Source of the DNA: Apostichopus japonicus
Lineage: Eukaryota > Echinodermata > Holothuroidea > Aspidochirotida > Stichopodidae
NCBI RefSeq assembly: GCF_037975245.1
Contig: NC_092574.1
Span: 8,000,213 to 8,064,212 of the forward strand
Reading direction: 5' to 3'
DNA: 64,000 bases
Below the pieces are notes generated by a model. It saw only the letters and a list, made by a program, of their open reading frames with translations. It was not told where the DNA came from and did not search any database. Shown here in pieces: positions 18,388 through 29,094 of this stretch. The translations under genes and the position numbers were made by a program. Every line of letters begins with the position of its first letter. The first letter of the stretch is position 1.

Positions 18388-18976
18388 ACAGGAATTTGCT
18401 GTATTTCAAGACGATCAGTCTGTAGGAGAATCGTTTAAGGTACCCCCCATGCTAGCATTTCGTCAACCCCCCAACCTTAAATTTCTTCTCACTTCCTCCA
18501 GACTCCCCCGCTCAGTTTCCACCTCCGCAGGCAATTTTCCTTGCGGTAAACCTAGATGCCAAATATGCCCCCATATTACCCCAGGCACCGTGGTCAAGAT
18601 TCCCAATGTTGACTTTAGTCTTAGACCCCCTTCCCTCTCTTGTGATTCTATTAATGTTATTTACATTTTCTATTGTGTACTTTGCAAAGAGGGCAATTAT
18701 GTAGGTGAAACAGGCTCCCGATTCCGCTTACGTTTTAATAATCACAAAAAATCTATTCGTGATAATTTTGCAGGATTCCCAGTGTCCGAACATTTCAATC
18801 TTCATGGTCATTCTCTAAAAAACCTAAAATGTATTTTAATTGCCTCGAACTTCAAATCAACTACTGAACGTAAACGTAAAGAAATCGATTGGATCTTTCG
18901 TATTAAGTCTCACATCACCGGCCTCAACAAAGACTTGGGACCCCTTAACAACTACCAGTTCTACAAGCATATGTAA
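18362..18976 (+). pseudogene. Penelope-like element C-terminal ORF (linker + GIY-YIG), right copy
   Basis: An open frame ending at TAA (18974-18976); the first ATG is at 18365. It reads PPNLKFLLTSSRLP, then CGKPRCQIC (61-69), then NVIYIFYC (98-105), NYVGETGSR (112-120), PVSEHFNLHGH (140-150) and KEIDWIFRI (173-181). That order, a basic linker with a Cys cluster followed by a GIY-YIG nuclease, is specific to canonical Penelope-like retroelements, where the nuclease nicks the target for reverse transcription. The reverse transcriptase that should precede it is absent. The frame overlaps the left copy by 26 bp across the palindrome centre. Confidence 0.82.
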
Positions 18977-19110
18977 TCCGTTCTTTGCTCCTTAATCCGC
19001 TTCCTGTATAGTCATGGTTTATTTGGTTTTAATTCCATCATTGCAACTTACTCTTATCTAGCGTCATACTTTCATTGTGTCACATTTTGTACTTCTCATT
19101 CGACTGCCAA

Positions 19111-19153
19111 GTATTGCTGACGAAGGTCCCAGGGGGACCGAAAATTCCAATAT
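19111..19153 (+). ncRNA. hammerhead ribozyme motif, right arm
   Basis: Stem I strand gtattg (19111-19116); core ctgacga (19117-19123), fitting CUGANGA; one extra A (19124); stem II ggtccc (19125-19130), loop agg, gggacc (19134-19139); gaa (19140-19142); short palindromic helix III aatt (19143-19146); predicted cleavage after C19147; stem I closing strand caatat (19148-19153). Penelope-like elements are known to carry hammerheads with very short helix III that may act as dimers. The extra A beside stem II departs from the strict consensus, so activity is unproven. Confidence 0.68.
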
Positions 19154-19217
19154 ATTTTGTAAAACTTACTCCTTATTTGTCAATTATGAGTCATATCTTA
19201 TTTCTCTGGTTTTCTCT

Positions 19218-19221
<4 letters not shown>

Positions 19222-19250
<29 letters not shown>
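19222..19250. repeat. (TA)n microsatellite
   Basis: About 14 TA units at the right border of the palindrome, shorter than the tract on the left. Confidence 0.9.
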
Positions 19251-19252
<2 letters not shown>

Positions 19253-20055
19253 CTATGAAGTTACTTCAAAATAGTGGGCTTTCCGATATTTTTTTTCTGT
19301 TTTAGCTTTGTAATTTTATCTTTTGAAGTTACACCACGGAAATATTAACATTCATTATTATTATACAATTCATGGAATATTGAAGAAATTCAAAGAAACT
19401 TAATTTAATGTATAATGAAAATAGAAGGAGAATATTTACGTACCCCTTCCTGGATCTCTCCCCCCCCCTCCCCTTTCCTTTCCAATCCTGACTAAATGCA
19501 CAAATTCGGACTTCTCATTTTTATGCCAGGCCTTCAGGTAATATTAATAAGTTTCACAACATCGTGACTAAGCTGTACATAAACTTAAAAGCAATATTTA
19601 TCTATTCGCTATTTCCAAATAGAGCGGAATACGTAACACGTGACGTTAAGTCATATGAACAAATTTCAGGGTAGATATAGACTAAACTGTAATTGATTTC
19701 TGGCCACCGTCTTCGAATAACTCTTGAACGTGATCCCCATACACGGCGAAACCGCTGAAGCCCCCCCCCCCCCACCGAGGGATAAAGGCATATAAAGTGG
19801 CGGTTATAGTGTATGTCTCACAGTTTCTATAGGATACAAGTTCAAAAACTAGCTGTGCGGTGTTCTTGAACGGAGTCTTATGTGGATCCACGGTATTTCT
19901 GGTTTAAAGGATTTGGAAATGGGATATCGACTCTAAAATTTCCTTCACAATAGCTGCAGTGAAATAATGGGAGGGGGGATGGTGCTTTAAACTTCTCTCA
20001 GTACTTGATAAAGATGGATCAGATGATAAGATGTACTCTCGTCCGTCGGATGGGG
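19251..20055. other. intergenic, no gene seen
   Basis: Between the palindrome and the tandem array. Only a C-rich run near 19460 and a poly(C) run near 19760 stand out. Confidence 0.5.
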
Positions 20056-20745
20056 ACTGATTAAAGCTGAAACTTCAACTGAACTCAACTCCACTGAACC
20101 GAACTCACCGGAACTCAACCGAACTCTACTGAGATGAAATGAACTCAACTGAACTTAAATGAACTAAACAGGACTAAACTGAATTGGACCGAACTGCATT
20201 GTACTGTACTGGAGTGAGCTCAACAGAACTCTGAGATGAAATGGACTGAACTGAACTTAAATGAACAAGACTGGACCGAACTGAACTGAACTGTACTGGA
20301 GTGAACTCACCAGAACTCTGAGATGAAATGGACTAAACTGAAATTAAATGAACTGAACAGGACTGGACCGAACTGAACTGGTTTGTACTGGACTGAACTC
20401 AACAGAACTCTGAGATGAAATTGACTGAACTGAAATGAATGAAATGAACAGGACTGGACCGAATTGAACAGGATTGTACTGGACTGAACTCAACAGAACT
20501 CTGAGATGCAATGGACTGAACTGAACTTAAATGAACAGGACTGGACTGGACCGAACTGAATTGGATTGTACTGGACTGAACTCAACAGAACTCTGAGATG
20601 AAATGGACTGAACTGAAATTAAATGAACTGAACAGGACTGGACCGAACTGAACTGGATTGTACTGGACTGAACTCAACAGAACATTAAGATGAAAAGGAC
20701 TGAACTGAAATTAAATGAACAGGACTGGATTGAACCGAACTGGAC
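20056..20745. repeat. ACTGA-based satellite with 91-bp higher-order period
   Basis: The whole stretch is built from variants of actga/aactg/gaact. Within it the marker ctgagatgaaatgg recurs at about 20231, 20318, 20410, 20501 and 20593, with a degenerate copy near 20684, spacings 87-92 bp. So a short motif expanded first and a 91-bp block was then amplified about six times. The upstream part (20060-20220) is less ordered. Confidence 0.9.
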
Positions 20746-22503
20746 TTTTATATAGGAAGTTTTTTTAGAGGCACAATTTCTTGCAGATACTGTAGTGACG
20801 CGCATAGACCAGGGAGTTGTTATGGAACAACTCTGACATAGACCCAGTTCAGTCTCTTCATTAATCCATTTAGCAATTTCTTACCCTAAATATCCTAATA
20901 TCTCCTGGGAAAAGTAGTTATCAAGACTCGTGGAGGAGGTTAGTTATTTTCCCCTCTCATTTCCTTACTCTATTCTTTGCAGTAAATTGCATCGTTAGAA
21001 ATATTGCCCCATTTTTATGGTATTTTATATTATAGGCATTTTTATTGAATGGAAACAAATGCTCTAAGATTTAGAAACCTAATTATATCTCTAAAGTAAC
21101 TCGACATATATTAAATTGCTCTAATTTTTCTTTTCTTTTTCTTCTCATTTTGTTGTTGGTGGCAAGAGGGGTGGGGGGGGGGGGGGGTAAAGCCTAAATG
21201 CTCTCTTTGTCGGAATTTTTGTTAAGGCTTTTAAATGAAATATTGCGTGCCATTAAATATTTGGTAATTGCCAAAAACATTTTAAAAAAAAGAGAAGAAA
21301 AACATAGACAAAATACTAACATAAAGTCCTGTATCGAAATGAATTGACAAAGTTTAATTAACAAAAAGTAACAAATGAGTGCGTAGAAATTTTCCCGCAA
21401 ACCAGTCTTTATTGTGGTGGATGTAGAATGTATAGTATTTTAGTACGTATACAAGTACCTATATACAACGTCCGTAGTTTGATTCGAAGATTTTTGGGGT
21501 TTTTTCTTTGAGACTAGACCGAACAAATGCCAATGACGTCATTTACCTATATATACTTATGCATATTACATGAATATATCGTGTACTGTCGAGTTTAGCA
21601 TATAATACACGGTAAAATTATTGAGTAAACATATGTACTTACTTACATAAAGCAGTACCCACATTGGTCGTGAGAGCAAGCAATACACAGTTTAACTTAA
21701 TATACGTCACATCAAATACTGCATATGATTGGGTAATATTATCTCCCATTGTCTAAGAGTAATGAAGGGAAGACAATCGCGTTCCGGTCGGTAAGAATAA
21801 CACATTAACACATATTGTTTCCATAAATAGTAACAATTTTTCCAAACATATTCGTTTCTCTTCATTCTGTAGGCGTTTCCTTCCTTAAATTGCTAGCGTT
21901 TGTGTTTCTTGGTTGATTAGTCGATATATATATATTTATATATAGCCATTCTACAACAATGCCGATCAAACTTGTTAAACGGCGCTCCTTAATAATAATT
22001 TTCATCTTGTTTTTAATCTAAATGGAGAAAGAATCACAGCAAAGCTACTTCCTCGACCTACATGTACTTCAAAGACCTCTGAAAGGAAGACGCTTCATTT
22101 CATTAATTGCCACTCCTTCTTTCCTCACTTATATAAACTTCTTTACACGTCATAGAACCGACCAATCAGCGATGTACTTCGAAAATACGTCACAAACAAA
22201 TAACCAATCATGCAACGACTTTGCTTATTTGCGACAGTGATGGTCTATTTCTGAACGGAAGACACGTTTTTGACTGTATCGCGGAACAAAGTTGGTAACT
22301 TTGATTTCGTCATCAAGCGTTCCACTCATAAAATTGATCAAATATTTGAGGAAATTGTCGGCGACTTTTTATTCCATACAAGTTTTCTCCTTAATAGGCC
22401 TACTATATACGAGAGTGTAACGGCTTAATGATTGCAGTTCAACTGAAACGAGATAAGTCAGCTTATAATCGAGGAAATACTATATTTTGGGAGCAATACC
22501 ACT
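20746..22503. other. intergenic, upstream of GPCR gene 2
   Basis: No gene recognised. Contains a poly(G) run near 21173. The promoter and 5' UTR of GPCR gene 2 should lie towards the right end; no definite core promoter motif could be assigned. Confidence 0.5.
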
Positions 22504-25500
22504 ATGAATCTTAACGAATCAGAATTTGCATGGACAACAGATTTCCCTGTCTCTATGACTACAGATGACGGTGCTGAAGAGAGTGTTCTCAAGTTCACCA
22601 TACTGATCGTATTATCTCTCCTAATTTTTGGACTGATTGCTCATATTTTAGCTTTCGTGGCAACCCGTAAAGCGGCCAAACTTTGGAAAGAAGAGAAGCA
22701 TAACACAGTACCGTATTTCCTAGTTAACGGTCTACTGAAAATAGACTTCACTGCAGTCGTTTTCTTTCTTTTGCGAGGATTAGCATCACCAGTATTTCTG
22801 TCAAATCTGACTTTTCGATGTGAGTTTAGCTTATCTACAAACATCTTCTTTACATGGGCTTCTGGCTTCGCTAATGTAGCAATGTGTTTGGACAGATGCT
22901 TCGCCTTGATGGCCCCCTTTCTTTACCGCAAACATGTGACTTTATTTAAAGCCAAAGTGCTCTTGGTTACTATGGTATCTGTTGCCCTTCTAATATCTAG
23001 TTTACCCTTCTTTGGATTCAGTTCTTTCCGAATTCTACAAAACGGGCAGTATTATTGCCTTACACCCGGAAACCCACACGTAGAAGGCGTTGACTACGTG
23101 CTTCAGTACACCATAATATTCTTCTTAGTTGGGTTTGCTACAATAATAACTATTATCGTTGGTAATATGGTTGTCGTCTGCTACATCGTGAAACTACAAA
23201 GGAAAATCGCGCCAATGAGAGCACCACAAGGGCGTACTGTACCATCTTCTTCAGCGGATCAGGTGTCTGCGCAGTCGCATATGAAGAGCGCAGCGGAAAG
23301 AGGAAGTGGGCGAGGAGGAACCACTGGGCAGACGAAAGGACAAGAAAATTCTAATAACAGTGAAATCCGATTGGCTATGACGTTTGTTGTTGTCTCCATT
23401 GTTTACACCATCTCATGGCTACCGCTATATGTAAGTAACCGTGTGGTTGTTTCATGTTTTCACAATAAGACACACCGCACACCGTTCCATCGTAGCACGC
23501 AAGCGTGTATGACATAGGTCGAGTAGTGCCTCGTTAAGCATAATCTATACGATCACATATAAATTGTTCGTGCCTATATTAAGATAGATTCCTATATCAA
23601 GTGTTATGAGCAAGAAGGCGAGAGGAGGGGTTGGCAGAGGGGAGTTCTTAATTTTTTTTTTTTACAATCAGACGATAAAGGATTAGACTAACTACTACAT
23701 GTGAACATCACCGCTAAACCTCGCATAAACAAAATCAATTATATAAGCAATTTGCGTTAAGAGTTAATTATGTAGACATAGCCTACACGTAGTTGTTTGT
23801 CTAAATATGCCCATAATGCACCATTTGACGTCTACATTGTTACAACAACAACAAAACGAATTCTGCCATCTTAGTGGCAGCTCAGTGCTAGATCCCTGGT
23901 ATGAAAACTCATCGAATACTTTTGAGGTATAATGACTGATAAGGGTTAGAACGTGCAGCCGTTTGTCAAACATGAGATAACCAGGAAATGTGTTAAAATT
24001 GTGTAAAGGAGACTTGTGCGCCGTCATTTGCTGAATGAAAGCATAAAGAATCACGCATTTTATGCGCAAGATCATTAATTGAGATTATGCGCATGTTCAC
24101 ATCTAGATTTAAGTAAATTTGGTCGGCTGATGATTGGACAAGTTTGACATCAATGACGGTAAGGCCACGTGTCTCTAACTGTCTAACATTGTCCGTACTT
24201 GTTTACTTTACATTATAAGTATTGGCAAAACGTTTTGGCAATAGAAATGCGCTTTTTTTGGGCTTACCAAAAACGCAACTGTCTGGTCTTCAGCATGTTC
24301 AGAACACTTTACTAATCCTGAAAGAACTGTATTGGCTCCCTGTAACTTATGGAATTGTCTTCACGCTAATGCTGATTGTCCAATGCTGCAGTCTTTTCAC
24401 AATGTGGTGTCTTTATACATCTCTTGATTTCCTTCAAGAATAAATTCCGACTCGTTCAAATGATAAGTTATACTTCTCAGGGAATCTAAATCCAACCATT
24501 CTTGGGGTGGGGGGGGGGGGTAGAACTTTTGTCAGTTGCTACACCGCGATTGTGGAATATGTTACCACTTGAAATCAAGACGGCTTAAGAGTGCAGTCTC
24601 CACCTTTCAAAAGAAGCTTAAATGCTCACCTTACGCGACACGATTTCAGGGACGCTTGTATGAGTTAATTGGTGTTTGCGCCTTGCGCGCCCTTTTTCTG
24701 GGTGGATACGTGCATAGTATAAATGTATATGTGAAAGTGTAAATTTAAATCAGGGATTTTGTTTCAATTAATTTAATCAGATTAAAAAAAAAAACAAAGA
24801 ATAGGTAGAAACTGTATTTAATTTATGTTTTCCTCTTGATTGCATTGTCTATAATTTATTCCACAACATTAATTGATAGTAAACGCATATAAACTTTTGA
24901 TTGGTTAAATCAGCGTAGACCACTGTGAAATTATAGCAGTCACGTGATTTATGGAGAGTTTAATATCGCGCACTGCCATTAGTTCGTGCGGTCCAAACCG
25001 TGTAGTGAAAGCTTAGTGAAGTAACCTTTCATTGAGCCATATTATTGAAAAGTCACCTCGAGTAGCGGCAATGCGCTGCGTTAGCCAGATCGGTATTTGT
25101 TCATGTTAGTCGACAATATTCTATTCGGGGGAGGGGGGGGGGCAGGGAAATGATGGTGACGTTGAGCCCACGTATGTTGACAATCAGATGGTATAGTATT
25201 TCAACACCTTAGGTATAAAGTAAAGGGTGGAATTTCGGTTTTAGTGGTTGGGGAGTATGTATCTAAGTAAAATGAACAAATTTCTAGACGCAAATAACTT
25301 AAAAACCCAAGAGCACAACAAAAATGAAAGCAACAAAAGATTTGAATATGAATATGAATTAAATACTGTCAAACTATTACATTACCATACCAAATCGGTT
25401 TGACAATGACAATTTGACTTGCTTTACATTTTTATGTCCAATTTCCATTTGCAAGCAATCATTTCAGCCACAGCCGAGCACACTCTTTCTCATCATGTCA

Positions 25501-28500
25501 CTCTCACCCCCACCCCACCCCGGACAATACCCGAATTTTATAATGTTAAAGTGGCCATGACACGAAAATTTCAAAGTCCTATATTTTTGGGATCCATCAA
25601 AGAATGTTCTCTAGAACATGTATCAACCAATCTGCCAGTTTAAAACTTGATTTTTCAAGTCGAAAATTGAGAATGAATTTACCCTTTTCGGCGTTTGAAA
25701 CTTTGTTTACTCGAAAATTTTCCGATTCGCATGACGTCATGTGACGTCACGTTTTGAACACATTTGTTGTCGCTGCTTTACGATCCTCCGAACATACCAT
25801 TAACGTACACAGTAGACAAGTACACATACCACTAGTAGTTACTAAACAAAACACCGATCACAAGTGCGATATCAAATCAAAATTTCCTGTGAAATGGCGG
25901 ATTCAGAACCAATTGCGGCAACCGAAGTTCAAAGTGATAATGGTTCTTCACTAGGCAGTGAAATTGGGCTATAATTAGAGTGCCCTTTCTCATATTCGAA
26001 GCAGAGAGTGAAGGCGATGATCATTCCAATATTGAACCGAACGTTGAGGGTGGAGCGGAGGTGTTAGAACCGTATCAGTTCGATCCTGTTAAACGAGCCG
26101 AAATTGAAGCTCCACAACATATCGAAGAAGACATCCGTTCGAAACCATTGCAAGGAACATACAACGTGGTAAGAATTTATTAACGAAGCATTTAAAAACA
26201 AAATCCAGTCCATTTTGTGCATGTGTTGTTGGAATTCGCGGAATACCCTAAACCGTATTGTGCGTTGTGTTACGGTAACTTACAACCCATATGTAGAGTG
26301 TGTAGTACTAGTAGGGTTGGTTGCATACTGAAAGTTTGGCTCGGGGATGTAAGTTGCATTATGCAGCCATGCTAGGTAGGCATATGTGTTATTTCATACT
26401 CATTATTACTTGGCTAGTACTTTGGCCTGGAGTTTTGCAAATCAATTTTCTGAAACAAAAGAATGTTTCATGATACACGGAAGGTGTAAAATCACAACAA
26501 ATGTAATCATAACTGTACATTGTATGCCTGCTTGTTATTGTGGACATCATGGCCAACATTAATACATTTTGAACTTTCATAAATTTTTTCCCAGGCAGTA
26601 CAGATACATAGCCTACGGTCAACAGGTTCAATGATACTTGGGGTTCCTAGCAAGACACGTCAGGGTTGTGCTACCATCATGTGCAGTCCAAAGGATCAGA
26701 AGTGATTTTCCAGCCAATGGTCATTACACTGGATTCAAGTTGCCAGGAGAAAACTCATTGTATAGGAAGCCTTGGTTGAGAAATTCCTCCAGAAACACCT
26801 TTTCTAAACTACGATTGTGTTGGATTATCAATCCGTCAGGGTTCCCTCAGTGTTGATATATTGAAATTCAAGACTTTTAATTCAGGATGAAAAGGTTATT
26901 TTCCAGACCCAACATCAACAATGAAAGAAAAGGCATGTTTTGAAGCATTTGGACACAAGTATTGGCGTGACCGTGATGTCATATAATATGTGCATAAGGG
27001 AACGGACATTGACCTTTTTAGGGGCATTTACCTCCCAGACGTTTGATTCGTACCTTTAATCTGGAAGCCAAAATATCCATATCACCAATGATATTTGACA
27101 GAAAAGTCATAATAAAGACCAATGGAGGCAGCAGAACTCTTGAATGTTTAGACTTTGTTTCTTCAGCAGCAGTTGGTTTGTTTTGTAGTCTTTCTTCAAA
27201 AACTCAGCAGTACACCCTGTTAATGGTCTTCAATTGTTTTAATGCGTGTGATGCTGTGTTTCACATTGCCCATCAGTGTTGTACGTGTCGTCGTGCTTGT
27301 GTAACATTTTTGCATGTGAGTTACTTCGTGCAGTGTTTCTTGGTTTAAATAACCCTTTATTGTATTTGCTTCTGGATTATTCTAATTAATTTGTCACAAC
27401 AACGATTGATAGCGATGGACATGCAACTGCTTTGTAGGCTTAAAGCCAAAAAATTCATGTAAGTTGTTTTCTTTTAACCTCCTTTGATGTCACAAATTAC
27501 ATTAGTGTAATTTAAGAATGATAATGTTTATGGAAAGTACAGTTTTACTTTTATGTCATATAATACAATGATTGTTGTTAATGTTAGTTCAGATTGTCCA
27601 GAATGACTGTCTAGAACTGATATTGAATAAATTTTGTTCAATGATTTAACACTTGAACTATGTTGTGTGAATTTTTGGCTCTGTGACTTTAAAATAAATC
27701 GCTTTGAGATTTAATTAAACACCCTTTGGAATAAAATCTTTTTACCTACCTAGTATTTTGACCCATCCCCATTACCCCCACTCCCTCCACAACATAAAAA
27801 ATGGTTTTCCTGGAATAGGAATAAGAAATTATTGCTATAACTAACTGATCCAGCATATTCCAGAAATAAATTGGGGCACTGAGATTTGTTCACAAGAAGA
27901 TGTAACCCATCGCTTCTGAAGCTAACCACATAGCTTATTAGTATACAATAGAGCAATGAAGGGGGTGTTAATTTAGATGATACAGTAAAATCTCTTCGTC
28001 TATTGCGACTTCAGTGTAGTAACGCTAATACTATAGTACTACTAGTGCTCAGCGCGCTACCTCCTAAGGATCGCCACTTGCCCCATTGGAGGTTTCCTGT
28101 TCCCCGATCTGGTCTTCAGAGTAGTTTTTTGTGGATTACTTGACAGAAGAATGACTCTTTTATGTCGAACCGTTAAAGTCCATTTGTTTTATTTCATAAC
28201 AAAAAGGAGGGATCGTAGTATGCTTCCGTGAAGTGTTCGCTTCATTCGGAGCTGCATACTGGCTAGGCCCAGTGAAATCGGCGCTGGTGTTGTGCACTAA
28301 CTTGGTTATAATCGCCGTGTTTTTTTCGTCCTTCAGCCATGGATGAAGGCTAATTGCATGGGTAATGATATTTATGCAGCCCCCAACAACACAACGGACC
28401 GGCATTTCTCTCGGATAGTTTACAACAGTTGTAAAAAAAACTTGAAATTACTAACGATATAGCGTAATACAGTGGTTGTTCTATCAGTGTAAATGTGCGT

Positions 28501-29094
28501 GTACTGTATATGGAACGGTATGATCGTCGCGCATCCGATACATGCCTGGGCTTTGCACGTGTGTTCCTAACATGACGTCATCATTGTCTTGTTGTGAAAT
28601 CGCATTCTCAGATATCTATTTTCGAATGCGAATATTAAAACGTTAATTACTAATTAGTCCTTGAGGTTTTCAAGGTGTTGAGGATAGTTTTGAACATAGA
28701 TTTTCTCATAGATTCAGAGGAAGTTAATCTCGATGAGTTGGATTTTTCGTGTCATGGCCTCTTTAATAAATGAGTAGTGTTAACAGCTAACTACCACAGT
28801 CTGCTACAGTTTTCTTTAAATTGCAACCTTAATCAGATCATTTGAATCTTTCCTTTGTAGGTCGATAGGTTCATGGCAGCCCTACGTATTCCTTCGGCTG
28901 ATATCATCTTCCGGTTGACCATCTGGCTGTTAACCTTAAACCATTGTATCGACCCGCTGATATTTGTCTTCTTCAAAAAGAAAAATCGCAAAGCTTTGAG
29001 ACTCGCTATGATACAATCATGTTGTTGTTGTTTTAAGGAATATCAAGTGGACGCCGAGCAGTCAATTCTCACCGAAATGCAGTCACTGACATAA
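22504..29094 (+). CDS. class A GPCR, prostanoid-receptor-like (gene 2)
   Basis: Two coding exons: 22504-23430 (309 codons) and 28861-29094 (77 codons plus TAA at 29092-29094), joined in phase 0 across gtaagt ... cctttgtag. The 386-residue product matches the length and intron position of the minus-strand paralogue. Seen: N-glycosylation sequons at N4 and N101; TM1 about 31-53 followed by ATRKAA; D81 in TM2; C106 in TM3; DRC (130-132) in place of DRY; LPFFGFSSFRILQ ahead of the ECL2 cysteine; a long basic, Ser/Gly-rich third loop; SWLPLY ending exon 1; NHCIDPLIFVFFKK in TM7; a CCCC cluster in the tail, likely palmitoylated. TM3-ECL2 recalls prostanoid receptors; ligand is inferred only. The 5.4-kb intron carries a LINE remnant and a DNA transposon. 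Reading through the first exon's donor would give a truncated receptor lacking TM7. Confidence 0.87.
24222..24640 (+). pseudogene. LINE (CR1/L2-type) reverse transcriptase C-terminal remnant
   Basis: One frame reads GLPKTQLSGLQHVQNT and LILKELYWLPVTYGIVF, the familiar region between the reverse transcriptase core and the end of ORF2 in CR1/L2-type LINEs. After frame changes and stops, near 24535-24590, comes ATPRLWNMLPLEIKTA, and then STFQKKLKC in another frame, the usual closing motif. Several frameshifts and stops show it is dead. Plus orientation, inside the intron of GPCR gene 2. Confidence 0.72.
25894..26168 (+). pseudogene. first exon of transposon-borne ZCD/P2X7R_C-type protein, broken
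   Basis: ATG at 25894 opens a Ser/acid-rich frame (MADSEPIAATEVQSDNG) that meets TAA at 25972-25974. The same type of acidic sequence resumes in another frame and reaches VLEPYQFDPVKRAEIE before a good donor (gtaaga) at 26169. The acidic start followed by EPYxF(D/E)P is typical of invertebrate and fish proteins annotated as P2X purinoceptor 7-like that hold only the C-terminal cysteine-rich domain. A frameshift or stop separates the two halves, so it is a pseudogene. Confidence 0.6.
26595..26760 (+). pseudogene. P2X7 C-terminal (ballast/ZCD)-like domain remnant
   Basis: Reads QYRYIAYGQQVQ, a stop, then YLGFLARHVRVVLPSCAVQR and IRSDFPANGHYTGFKLP. The block RYIAYRxF.. followed by G(F/H)LGRHVRVVLPSCAVxxIR and YxGF(K/R) is the signature of the P2X7 receptor C-terminal cytoplasmic domain. 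The upstream cysteine-rich half is degraded, with only partial matches around 26450-26590. A tgcccag-like acceptor (ttttttcccag) sits just before. No P2X channel part is present, so this is the stand-alone form of the domain. Confidence 0.68.
28160..28405 (-). pseudogene. THAP zinc-finger domain gene, broken
   Basis: ATG at 28405 opens MPVRCVVGGCINIITHAISL, then HPWLKDEKN, LVHN, ADFTGPSQY. This is the THAP fold start: C-X4-C, a conserved HPWPKD-type block, and a W/FTGPS(Q)Y block. The second half (C-X2-H within EHFTEAYYDPSFLL) is present but in another frame with an in-frame stop, so the reading frame is broken near 28255. THAP domains bind DNA and in P-element and Kolobok transposases recognise transposon ends. 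It starts about 360 bp from the right terminus, mirroring the other gene. Confidence 0.65.

Larger units (their letters stand above)
17525..19224. mobile_element. near-perfect 1.7-kb palindrome of two 5'-truncated Penelope-like elements
   Basis: Left arm 17525-18370 and right arm 18379-19224, each 846 bp, around an 8-bp centre (aaaattcg, 18371-18378). The blocks I compared base by base were inverse complements without mismatch, and the two encoded proteins are the same except where they cross the centre. Each arm carries the C-terminal part of a Penelope-like retroelement: a linker with a Cys cluster, then GIY-YIG endonuclease, stop, and a downstream region with a hammerhead motif. The reverse transcriptase is missing from both. 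(TA)n tracts border both outer ends but the flanking sequences differ. Head-to-head truncated copies are known for Penelope-like elements; near-identity of the arms implies recent origin, ongoing gene conversion, or an assembly artefact. Confidence 0.85.
25546..28766. mobile_element. 3.2-kb DNA transposon with TTAA duplications, THAP and P2X7-C-like genes
   Basis: Left end TTAA (25546-25549) then agtggccatgacacgaaaat; right end atttttcgtgtcatggcctct then TTAA (28763-28766). The termini are inverse complements over about 27 bp with few mismatches. It contains, reading inward from the left, a decayed gene with a P2X7 C-terminal-like domain, and reading inward from the right, a decayed THAP-domain gene. 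TTAA duplication plus a THAP domain fits the Kolobok superfamily (established features), although no DDE catalytic domain is recognisable. It sits wholly in the intron of GPCR gene 2, its right end 94 bp from the next exon. Confidence 0.75.
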
